From Phoma sp. XZ068 (taxonomy: Eukaryota > Ascomycota > Dothideomycetes > Pleosporales > Didymellaceae): a stretch of 64,000 bases of DNA. The position numbers and the translations under genes were made by a program. The DNA is taken from the NCBI GenBank assembly GCA_004835665.1, contig RBKR01000010.1, forward strand, positions 620,001 to 684,000. Reading direction: 5' to 3'. Position 1 is the stretch's first letter. Every line of letters begins with the position of its first letter. This document shows, in pieces, positions 55,601 to 64,000 of this stretch. The notes under the pieces are model-generated. The model saw only the letters and a program-made list of their open reading frames with translations. It was not told the DNA's origin and searched no databases.

Positions 55601-56540
55601 CCACCTCCCACCTTCAGACGTGACCATCTTCTCAGATGGCTCTGAACAGTACACAAAAGAAGGAGAAAAGCGGGTTACCTACGGCTTTGCAGTCTATCAG
55701 AACAGAAAGCAACTGCACACTGGACGTGCGTCACTCAATCCTACCTCGCACGTCTTTGACGCTGAGGCTATAGGAGCGTGGAGAGGCCTCCAGCATATTA
55801 TAAGGCAGCCAGCGCTCTGCACCCGCCGAATCTGGCTGTGCATAGACAGCACCTCAGTCATATGGTGCCTAAAGGGCAGCGCATCCCCTACCTCTCAATG
55901 GGCCTTCCTTGAGTGTCACGGCGCTATGGAGACGCACGACGTTTCTGTCAAATGGGCCCCTGGGCACCTAGGCATTGAAGGAAACGAAGCAGCAGGTAGG
56001 CTAGCCAACCTAGAGGCCCACTACCCATCACTCCCTGCTGGAAAGGCTGCTATTCCTACACTAGCAGGCATTAAATCCATCGCTCGCAAAGCACTGCACG
56101 ACACACAGCAGACCTGGTGGTCTAAGAAGAAAGAAAGCCTCTCCAAATGGTACAAAAGATGGGAGTTGGGCTATTCACTACACAGCAGACTACCTGAATT
56201 GGACCTACCGAGAGCCACCTTGGCAAGGCTGCTCTCAATCCGATCTATGCACGGCGACTTCGCCTGGTACCACCGAAAGTTCGGTCACAACGACGCAACA
56301 CTCACCTGCTCATGCGGGCGCGACAAGACGCCAGAGCACCTTGTCCTCTGCCGTAAGACCCAAGGGCCCTTCAGCCGATGGCCATTACGACCATCTATAC
56401 CACCATCCAGCCGTGGCGAAGGCCTAGCATATACTGCAATGCTAATAGGGGATCCAGAGGCCTTTGAAACCTTTACTCAAATCACACAGTACTACACCGA
56501 GGTCTACCCACGCTCTGCAACCACAGTCCCAGCAACATAA
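52680..56540 (+). pseudogene. LINE 1 ORF2: endonuclease, reverse transcriptase, RNase H, with one internal TGA
   Basis: APE-type endonuclease (VICVQEPSTYT, VGGDFNAKHESFNP, SGSDHETVV), then RT (SWRPIALLSCIGKGLERTVA, LDVQGAFDAL, TPQGSPLSPVLYTLYLAELL, active site RFGYADDICLY) and RNase H (FSDGSEQY, DAEAIGAWRGL, LCIDSTSVIWCL; the last motif reads GNEAAGRLA without the usual Asp). A Cys/His segment (CSCGRDKTPEHLVLC) closes the protein. The frame is one throughout except for a TGA at 54009-54011 between endonuclease and RT (SLEESE*NTIGVSSTSPG). The element would copy itself by target-primed reverse transcription; this copy needs the TGA suppressed. Confidence 0.85.
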
Positions 56541-56936
56541 TAGCCGCTCTACCTATCACTCTCTTTTCTTCTTTCTAACTCTCTCTCTCGTACGGCACTT
56601 AACTGCCTCTAAAAACACAAGGGAACTCCCTTAATGTATCTACACGGCTTAGTCTCCCCAACTGGAAGGGGAGCTATAGCTTGAAATGGTAGCAATACCT
56701 GCGCAGGCAAGAAATGCTTTCTAAGGTAGTGTGTCAGCACTGTAATTCCATAGCTTAGCACGTCGTAGATGCCCTTCGGGAGGCGAGATGGTGGACTTAA
56801 TCCTCATCAACCAGACGTAAAATGAATACCAACCAACCAACCAACCAACATCACAGACAAGATAGCAGAAAGAGGTAGGAAAGAATAGGCGAGGAAACAA
56901 GATAAGAGCGCAGAGGCGTAGGGCAGTAAAAGTAAC
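56541..56936. other. LINE 1 3' UTR and Copia internal leader
   Basis: To about 56850 this is the LINE 3' UTR. The remaining 86 bp adjoin the LTR and are probably the internal leader of a Copia copy in minus orientation. Confidence 0.5.
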
Positions 56937-57100
56937 TGTCAGATTAAATGCTTATAATGCGATGATGTGTGTTGTGTTGATTTTTCTGATGTTCCTTTTT
57001 CTAATTTGCAAAATACATGCTTGTGTGGTTATACGCGAGCTTTGTGTAACCAAACCGTGCACCATCTCGGCCTCTGGCCTCTACATCCTTATATCTGACA
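56937..57100 (-). repeat. Copia LTR, inverted and diverged copy
   Basis: Runs from tgtcagat to atctgaca, with the same termini as the LTR at 26270-26413 and about 80-85% shared sequence in the core. No gag or pol follows, so it is a solo or truncated LTR on the minus strand. Confidence 0.7.
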
Positions 57101-57244
57101 CACAGATACGACTTACACATAGATAATCGACTTCCTGGTCACACGTGGGGTGCGCTGTTACCGACAGATTAGTGCCCCTTGTTGTGTCTGCTTGGCTCGT
57201 GAGAACCTCGTGTCGTCCCAAGTACCTGGATGAATCCATCGATA
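57101..57244. other. Short unassigned segment between LTR and LINE 2
   Basis: 144 bp that match neither element clearly, possibly remaining host or older transposon sequence. Confidence 0.35.
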
Positions 57245-57620
57245 CACACACACAATTTATTTACGCCCGGCGGCCGAGCCGAAAGGGCTACTAACGCTGG
57301 TCTGCTACTACACTGCTTATGCTACATCGCGGCCTCACTAGCCCCTGTGTCTTCTTTGACTCGCTTCTCCATGCCGCTTGTTGTTCAAGTCAAAGCCCTT
57401 GCTTGATATTCACGTCGCTTGTTCTCTGTCTACCGTCTCTCATCAGGCGCTCGTGGGTTAGTATTGCTGGTGGCAGACTGGCTCAGAGTCGGCTTCTCCA
57501 AGAGATTCTCCAAGTGTTCAGCGTCCTATCTTCGGCGGCTGAAGCGCTGTCTGCCCTATGATTGTACGAGGTTGTTGATGAGTTTGTGTTAGTAGATGAG
57601 GTGTATCCGGTTCCCGGACA

Positions 57621-60600
57621 TCAATTTGCGTTAAGTCTTCCTGTCGCCATTGCGAATCGAATCGTCGCTCGCACTGCGTCCATGTCTGGCGCCCATCTCG
57701 CGTCGTCTGTCGCTGCTTTGCCGCCCAGGTAGAGCGACATGTTTCCTCTGCCTGTCTGCGTGCACTGCAGCATCTCCGTTCGCTGTGCTGTCCACCGTCT
57801 GCATCGAAACAGAAAGTGCTCCACTGTCTCTGCTGCCTGTCCGCATTCGCACTGGTCTGTGTCGCAAGCTTTGATTCGGTGTAGATACGTGTTCAGCTGT
57901 GCCATGCCTGTTCTCAGCTGCGCGAGCGCGCTGCTCTCTTTGCGCGATAGCTGGTCGTAAAGTTGTCGTGTGTGCTTTCCTGGCAGTGCCGTGTCGATTC
58001 GCTTAGAATAGTTTCCTACTTTTTCTGGCACCTTCTTAGCGCTGCCTTGCTTACGTGCAATGTTGTGCGTGGTCGATCGTATCCTAGGAAGCTGTGTCTG
58101 CGGCGTGGCGTTTCGTCTCGTTGACGTCTTTGCCTCCTGCTTGGCGAGGCGTGCGAGCTCGCACTCTTCGCTTGCAGGCAGCCACAGCACTGTCACCGTG
58201 TTGCCGTCTCTCCTCAGTGTCTGCACGGTCCTGTAGAACTGGCTGATGTAGCTTTGGCCTGACTGCTGCCGAGGTCTTCTCAGCGTGAGCACAGCCGCTT
58301 TGTTTCTTGTTGTTAGTGCAATGTTGCGAAACCTAAGCTTTGGCAGCCTACTCAGCGCCTCGGCCATCGCCACCAGCTCTGCCGAGTACGGGTTCTGCTC
58401 CTCTCTCTTGCCTAGTGTGGTAGAGAACGACCGTGTTTCGTTGTTCTGTATGCTGATCGCACCTCCTATTCCGACGTTTCCGTTCCGCGACGAACTGCTG
58501 ACTGCAATGCGCACCGCCCAGTTCGCCTCGAGCCTCTGTGCCGCATCCTCGGTCACCACCTGCACTCTCCTCTCCCATGGCGCCAAGACGCATGGCCGGA
58601 TCGTCTCCATCTGCTCCATCTCTATGTCCTTGAGCGCTTCTGCCACCTGATAGAGCGGCGAGCGGTACTGTCTCCTGAACTTGCGCATGCGCGACGTGTT
58701 TCTTCGCAGCGGGTTGGTCTCGGGCAACGCGTGTATGTCGGTCCACAGCTTGACTGCTCGCTTCCAGAACCGCTCCTGTGCGCTCGGGATGTGCGCCTCT
58801 GCCTCTGCCACCCATGTCGCTACCGTGACAAACGTCCCTACGATCGCTTGTGCTCCTATCCTCTGCACCCTGTTGATGGGCCCTGTGAGTTTGTCTTTGC
58901 AGGCATGCATCCACACGTTCGACGCGTAGTCTACCGTCGGCGCAACCGTCGCCGTGAACAGCTGCCGTGCCACTGTGGGCGATAGCCCTCTCAGTTTCCG
59001 GAGCTCCAGTGCTGCTTCCAGCCCCTTTGCGGCTGCTCTTGCGATGTGCTTGTGGTACTTGAGCCCGGCGTCCATGAGCACGCCGAGTATCTTGACGTGG
59101 TCGTTGGGCGACACGCTCTGCCCCTTGATGATGAAGGGGTCCGTGGCGCTCTTGTATGCTTTGCGCGTGAAGTGGATGACAGCCGTCTTTTCTGCCTCGA
59201 ACGTCGCTCCGCTTCTCCGTTCCCAGTCCAGTGCGTCTCTGATGATCGCTTCGATACCCTCCCTGTTGCTTTGCGCTGTCGGGCCCGTGACCCACGCGGT
59301 GAAGTCATCCACGAACGCGATCGCGCCACCGTACGTGTCGATGCGTCGTTGCACCAGGTCAGCATTGAAGAAGAGAAAAAGAGTGGGAGACAGAGGCGAC
59401 CCTTGCGGCAGACCTGCCTGAGGCAGCTCTCGAACCTCGGACGCCTGTCCGTTGACCTGGATCGATGCGGTGCGCTGTGAGCAGAACGCCTCTACCCACC
59501 GCAACAGCCTCTCTGGTATGCCTCGCGCTTTCATCCTCTGCAGCAGTCTTCCCTTGCACACTCCGTTGTACGCCCCCTTGACGTCGAAGCTGATCAGGCT
59601 GACAGTTCGCCGGCCCCGCCACGCGGTGTAGATTTGTTCTTGGAGGAGCACCAGTGCTTGTTCCGCTGATCGCTGCTTGCGCGCTCCGAAGTGGTTGGTG
59701 GGCAGCAACCCATGCGTCTCGACCATGTGCGAGATTCTCTCTGCCACCACCGACTCCAGCACTTTGCCCAGCGTGGCTAGCAGTGAGATCGGCCTCCAGG
59801 CTTTTGCAATGGTGTAGTCTTCCTTGCCTGGCTTCTTGAGCGGGATGATCTTGGCATGTCTCCATTGGCTGGGCAGCGATCCCTCTTCTAGCGACTGTCG
59901 AAACAGCGCAAGAACATGGTCTTTGACCACCGGCCAGACCTGCTTCCACACTATGACCGGCAGTCCGTCGTCTCCAGGTGCTTTCCATGACTTTGCGGCG
60001 TGCAGCTGCCTTTCCACCTCCTCGAGCGTGATGGTCGGCATCTCTACAGGCGCTCTCTGCGGCCTGTGTCCTTCGTCGTCGATGTGGCTGGGAAGCGGAG
60101 GGAAGAAGGTGCTGAGCAGCTCCTCGGCTTGCTCCCCGTCGTCGCTCGTAGTTGTTCCGTCCGTTCTGCGAAGGGCTGGGACTGTCCCAAACGCCTCGTT
60201 ACCTGTCTTCAGGTATTTGGCCGCGTTCCAGATGTTGTCGTTGTCCGCCAGGAAGTCATCCCAGTGCTTTCTCTTCTGCTGTCGAATGGCATCGTGGTAC
60301 TGCTTCGACGCTCCCTTTGCAGTCTCTTCTAGATCTGGTCTAGCAGCTCCTGAGCGTCTCGCCGCTCTCGCTCGGTTCCTCCAGTGCGTGTAGACGCGGC
60401 GCAGCTGTGTCAAGTCCTGCGTCCACCACCTCTTCGCGTACGGTGACGGCCTAGCTCTGGGTGTTAGTGCGTGCACCGCCTCCAGCACCGCCGCCATCAG
60501 CCTGTCCGTCCTCTGCTGCGTCGTGCCCGCTGGCAGGCTCGCACCGAGCGCCCTGGAGATCCTGTCCCTGATCGCTTTCCACGGTGCGTTCTTGAGTAGA

Positions 60601-61352
60601 AGCCGCTCCTGCTGCTGCGCCGCCGGGACCGGGCTGTCAAAGACCGTCTCGATCGTCCTATGGTCAGAACCGTGTTAGGTTGCATAGATTGCGCATCTCG
60701 TCACTGTATCTGCCAGCTCTTTCGACGCTAGCACTAAGTCGATCGTCGTCTCGTAGTCTCCGCCCTGCCACGTCTTGGTACCACGCGGGAGCAGGCTGCT
60801 GAGCGCGTGCTCTATCATCAGGTCGATGATCGGGTCGGCTTCGCCCTGTCTGACCATCGTCACATCCTCTCCTCCCCACAGCTGGTCGTGTTGGTTGAAG
60901 TCGCCAGCCAGCACCACGTCCACCACTGTGCCGGCCCTTCGTCTCACATCCGTGATCGCCTCGTTTAGCTTGTTGCATGTGTCTCGTAGCGCCTGCGGGT
61001 CTCCTCCTGGTATGTACACCGACACCACCAATACCCGCCGCTCGTGCAGCCGGATGATCGCTGCTGTCAAGTCCGGCGACTCGATCCGCACCTGCTCCGC
61101 CTCCACTTCTCTGCTCACCCACAGCATGCTCCGTATCGGCCACCTCCCCTCTCGCCAGGTCGACGGCACCATCTTGGTCCACTTGTGATGGAGCATGGGC
61201 GTCGTCAGCAACCGGCTTTGCATCCTCCGTGCGTGCGGCTCCTGGATGGCCACCACTGTCACATCTTGCATCTCTTCGTCATTCATCAGGCTGTCGTGTA
61301 CTTCGCCTTGCTTTCTGACATTGAGCTGGATCATGCGGAATGCTCTATTCAT
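57621..61352 (-). pseudogene. LINE 2 ORF2: endonuclease, reverse transcriptase, RNase H-like, with one TAA
   Basis: ATG 61352 starts MNRAFRMIQLNVRKQGEVHD. Endonuclease motifs are VVAIQEPHA, VVLAGDFNQHDQLW and, after a TAA at 60675-60677, HGSDHRTIETVFD in the same frame. RT motifs are AWRPISLLATLGKVLESVVA, ISFDVKGAYNGV, LPQGSPLSPTLFLFFNADLV and active site AIAFVDDFTAW. The RNase H-like region has lost acidic residues (AVSSSSRNG in place of a D-G-S motif, ALTTRNKAAV), only SAELVAMAEAL keeps the Glu. A Cys/His end (CDTDQCECGQAAETVEHFLF) follows. One nonsense codon inside the endonuclease is the only clear break. Confidence 0.85.
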
Positions 61353-62646
61353 GTTGAGGTGGGTAAAGCATCCGACAGTTTCTGCTGAACGACTCGTGCG
61401 GTCCTCCGCACAGCACGCACTTCATCACCACTTCGCTGCAGCTCTTGTGGTGGTGGCCGTCTTTGGCGCATCGCCCGCACCTCTGCGTCTTCTTGCACTG
61501 GTATGCTTTGTGGCCGAGCTCTTGGCAGTTGTAGCATTGTCCGGGCCGTGGCCGGTGTTCGAACGCGCTTGTCGTGCCAGACTCTCCGCCAGCGTGGAAG
61601 AAGCCTTCTGCGACGAGCCTCCTTGCATCGCTTCTCTTAGTCACGTACACTACCATGGATCCATACGCCTTCGGGACGTCTCTCTTACTCAGCCACGCGA
61701 TTTTGGCAACAGTCGTTCCGTTCTCTTCGCCAAAAGCTTCTGCTGCTCCTGCTCTGATCTCGTCCTTCTCGTCTAGCACTGCTGTTCGCCTGACGTTGTC
61801 GATTTTGACCGGGAAGAGCTCATCGCGCAACACGCGCGAGCCTGCGCCGATCTTCTCCGCTGCTCTCTTGATAAGCTCATGCTCGTCCTCGTCTCTGCAC
61901 GCGATTCTGATCCGACTTTGGGTCGCGTGGTCGACGGTGACCGCCCGGCATCGCCAGTTTCCGTGGTTCTCCATCGTGCGCATTTCCTTTTCCACCGCTG
62001 CTCTGACCGTACCCGCTGACATTCTGCCATCTTCGCCATCTGCTCTGGAGATGTCTACCGTAACGTTAGGCACATCGACGGGAGCGAGGCTAGTGCGGTT
62101 AGCGTGCTGCTGGCTCGGTAGTGTTCCGGAAGTGGCGCTCGGGCCCGCGGGCATGCTCGCACCCGCCACCGCGGCCCAGGAACGCGCGCCAGAGGATGCC
62201 GCTGCCGCGAGGTCGTCAACGCGCGTCTTGAGCTCAGCGACTTCGTCGATAAGCTTGGCATTGTGATCGATGAGTGTTTGCTGGTTCTGTCTGATCTCTT
62301 TGGTTTCGCGCTCAAGGTTCCTGATGGTCTCAGTTTGTTGCCGGATGATCTCGGTCAAGGCGACAAGCAGGTCTTTGTTGGTCGTGGTGCTCCTCCTGGT
62401 TCGAGGGTCGGGTTGGCTGCTTGCAATCGGGATGGTGTCGGAGTCGTCGGCTGATGGGTCTGGCTGTGACAGTGGCCTGCGGTAGCGTCCGCTTTGCTCG
62501 GTGGTGTTTCTTGGTTGTCTCTTCCGTGGTGCTGGTAGCTCAAATGGCAAGGACAACGCGTCGCGGTCGCGTACGCGGTCGCTTCCGTGGTCGCGTTCAG
62601 GGGTCGAGAACGTCACCTCTCTCACAAGCCCAGATCGCAAGCTCAT
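61345..62646 (-). CDS. LINE 2 ORF1 (Gag-like protein with coiled coil and zinc knuckles)
   Basis: ATG at 62646 (MSLRSGLVREVTFSTPERDH). A predicted coiled coil lies at about residues 92-145 (IIRQQTETIRNLERETKEIR), as needed for trimer or oligomer formation. An RNA-recognition-like middle follows. The C-terminus has three knuckles: CYNCQELGHKAYQC and CGRCAKDGHHHKSC (both C-x2-C-x4-H-x4-C) and CVLCGGPHESFSRNC. It binds element RNA. The ORF is intact, and its stop overlaps the ORF2 start in ATGAATAG, the same coupling as in LINE 1. Confidence 0.8.
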   Translation of the reverse strand: MSLRSGLVREVTFSTPERDHGSDRVRDRDALSLPFELPAPRKRQPRNTTEQSGRYRRPLSQPDPSADDSDTIPIASSQPDPRTRRSTTTNKDLLVALTEIIRQQTETIRNLERETKEIRQNQQTLIDHNAKLIDEVAELKTRVDDLAAAASSGARSWAAVAGASMPAGPSATSGTLPSQQHANRTSLAPVDVPNVTVDISRADGEDGRMSAGTVRAAVEKEMRTMENHGNWRCRAVTVDHATQSRIRIACRDEDEHELIKRAAEKIGAGSRVLRDELFPVKIDNVRRTAVLDEKDEIRAGAAEAFGEENGTTVAKIAWLSKRDVPKAYGSMVVYVTKRSDARRLVAEGFFHAGGESGTTSAFEHRPRPGQCYNCQELGHKAYQCKKTQRCGRCAKDGHHHKSCSEVVMKCVLCGGPHESFSRNCRMLYPPQHE

Positions 62647-62780
62647 CCCCAAGGTTCCGTATTTTCCGATTCAAGAGTTGTTGTCCGCTAGCATCTAAAG
62701 GAGGTCCATTTATCGTACAGTCACCTAAAGGAGGTACAGTGGCGGTCACAACTCAGGGTGTATACACTGGCCATGTTAAT

Positions 62781-64000
62781 ATGTCACCAATCGAAGCCGT
62801 ATTTCGACTGCTAAGGAGCGAGGATTTCCCACGATGGCCGGACGAACAGTTTAAGTACACCAACTTCGACGAGCGGTCAGTCGCACACAGGCTACAACAG
62901 GAGCTGAAGCAAGGACACCACGCTGCAAGACTAGTGCAACCTGCGGACATAGAGGCAGCGAATCGGGCTCGGAGTCAAGCTTCTACAAGGGCAAGAGACG
63001 AGGACATGGAAAGTCAACGAGCCCATGTGCAAGATCGCACCCGCCTCCGTGATCAGGAAAGCCAACAACTGGAACGACAACAGCCTGCGGAGCCGCTTGC
63101 AGAAACAATTGAACAAACACCACATGCAAACCGGCAACACCAAAGCCAACAACCTCCCTTGACGTACAACAACTTCGATCGATTCCGCGAATACACACCG
63201 TCATACCCACAACGCCCAAAGGGACTGAGCGCCCCCCCGATCATGCCCTCAGGCGACACAGACCCGTACAAGGCAGTTCCACCAATTGAGTTTAGCAATG
63301 AGAAACTAGATCCTAAGTCAATCAATGTCTTCACGAAGATGTGGGACCGTGAGAAGAAGTACACAGGGAAGCCGTACGACCTCCTGGATGATAAATTGAA
63401 GATCTTTTACAGCATCTGCTACCACGCAGACATCCAACCAGGCCAATTCCATGCAGTTTTTCCGCGGATCCTCGAAGGCCGCGCGCAAGATTATTACCTC
63501 CACTTTGTTGACCAGCGGATGGACACGTTCCTGACGGTGTACACGAAGCTCAAGAACCACTTTGACACGGACGTTAACCACAGCCACTACTACGCGGACT
63601 GGACAACAATATCTTTCGTCAAAGTCCGCAGAGAGAACCCTGACAAGACCCTCCATGAGGTCCTTGACATTATGCTGGACAAACTCCAATTGTGTCCGAG
63701 AGCGCTTGGGCAGCAGTACATGGGAGAATACGCGCTCCGAACAACTGTGATCACAGCATGCCGAGGCGTCAAGGAGTTTGCAATAGCACTCTACAGGCCG
63801 TCCCTGGAGTGTGAAGTCCTGTTTGGAGATCTACGATCTTCGATCGAAAACTCACTCGCCATGACAGCCTCTGTCAACTTCACTGAGGCGGACCAAGATG
63901 AACAGTACTACTTGGACCGTCGATACACCAATAACAGCTCTGGAAGACTGCGAGGGAATTACAACTCGCGTGCACGAGACGGATACACCCGCGGACGTGG
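62781..64000 (+). CDS. Gypsy (Ty3-type) retrotransposon Gag, 3' end outside the window
   Basis: From ATG 62781 the frame is open for 406 codons to the window edge. The first ~170 residues are Gln/Arg-rich and partly helical (MSPIEAVFRLLRSEDFPRWP). Residues from about 180 form a capsid-like helical domain (PPIEFSNEKLDPKSINVFTK, LLDDKLKIFYSICYHADI, VRRENPDKTLHEVLDIMLDK, LFGDLRSSIENSLA). An RG-rich stretch begins at the edge (GRLRGN, YTRGRG), where a zinc knuckle usually follows. No lesion is seen. The 5' LTR is missing, probably displaced by LINE 2. Expected role: coat of the cytoplasmic particle. Confidence 0.75.
   Translation, partial: MSPIEAVFRLLRSEDFPRWPDEQFKYTNFDERSVAHRLQQELKQGHHAARLVQPADIEAANRARSQASTRARDEDMESQRAHVQDRTRLRDQESQQLERQQPAEPLAETIEQTPHANRQHQSQQPPLTYNNFDRFREYTPSYPQRPKGLSAPPIMPSGDTDPYKAVPPIEFSNEKLDPKSINVFTKMWDREKKYTGKPYDLLDDKLKIFYSICYHADIQPGQFHAVFPRILEGRAQDYYLHFVDQRMDTFLTVYTKLKNHFDTDVNHSHYYADWTTISFVKVRRENPDKTLHEVLDIMLDKLQLCPRALGQQYMGEYALRTTVITACRGVKEFAIALYRPSLECEVLFGDLRSSIENSLAMTASVNFTEADQDEQYYLDRRYTNNSSGRLRGNYNSRARDGYTRGR

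Larger units (their letters stand above)
50880..56850 (+). mobile_element. LINE 1 (Tad/I-like non-LTR retrotransposon), near full length
   Basis: 5' leader, ORF1, ORF2 and a 3' UTR ending in (aacc)n at about 56828-56849. It sits inside the HET gene. The exact 5' boundary is uncertain by about 10 bp, and no target duplication was recognised. One internal TGA is the only clear lesion. Confidence 0.8.
57245..62692 (-). mobile_element. LINE 2 (non-LTR retrotransposon) on the minus strand
   Basis: ORF1, ORF2 and a 3' UTR that ends near gcgtaaataaattg and a short (tg)n stretch at about 57250. The 5' end lies at about 62692, just upstream of a Gypsy gag on the other strand, so it probably inserted into the Gypsy leader or LTR. 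Codon use is GC-rich and differs from LINE 1. Confidence 0.75.

Noticed and set aside
58285..60393. Several 100-190-codon plus-strand ORFs within LINE 2
   Set aside because: They are antisense shadows of the GC-rich ORF2.

Overview
The window looks like a transposon-rich accessory region of a filamentous ascomycete, probably a Dothideomycete. The evidence is short GT-AG introns with CTRAC-like branch sites, HET, NB-ARC/TPR and BTB genes, Zn2Cys6 regulators, a Kex2-processed cysteine-rich peptide, and fungal transposon families (Pogo/Fot1, Hop-like MULE, Copia, Gypsy, Tad/I-like LINEs). No rRNA, tRNA or CRISPR array was found. All calls come from reading the sequence; family names rest on motif recognition, not database searches.

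Layout. 1-2451: 3' part of an NB-ARC/TPR (NLR-like) gene ending in fifteen near-identical 42-residue TPRs. 2.7-8.3 kb: broken genes (OrsD-like zinc-finger protein, Pogo transposase, HET fragment, flavin oxidase end). 9.2-9.7 kb: an intact three-exon gene for a secreted, defensin-like peptide. 10.2-16.0 kb: two MULE copies, the second beginning exactly where the first is cut. 16.4-21.5 kb: relics (histidine kinase, Zn2Cys6 factor, Pogo C-terminus) and one hypothetical gene. 21.7-24.2 kb: a third truncated MULE and a second OrsD-like relic. 24.2-24.7 kb: an intact RTC3/SBDS-like housekeeping gene. 26.3-31.3 kb: a Copia element with gag and pol in one frame separated by UGA-CUA. 32-47.4 kb: the most gene-like part, with a DUF7924-like protein, BTB relics, a five-exon orphan gene, a frameshifted sirtuin, an APH-like kinase, a SET-domain fragment and an intact Zn2Cys6/acetyltransferase fusion. 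50.1-64 kb: a HET gene cut by a LINE, followed by a short Copia LTR, a second LINE on the minus strand and a Gypsy gag that runs off the edge.

Few genes appear intact: the defensin-like peptide, RTC3, the DUF7924-like gene, the orphan gene and the regulator/acetyltransferase fusion. Most others carry one or two lesions, as expected where incompatibility and defence genes turn over among mobile elements. The points most worth following are the defensin-like peptide, the fusion regulator that lacks the usual acetyltransferase histidine, the UGA-CUA gag/pol junction, and a short tract of near identity between two MULE copies that carries a shared frameshift.
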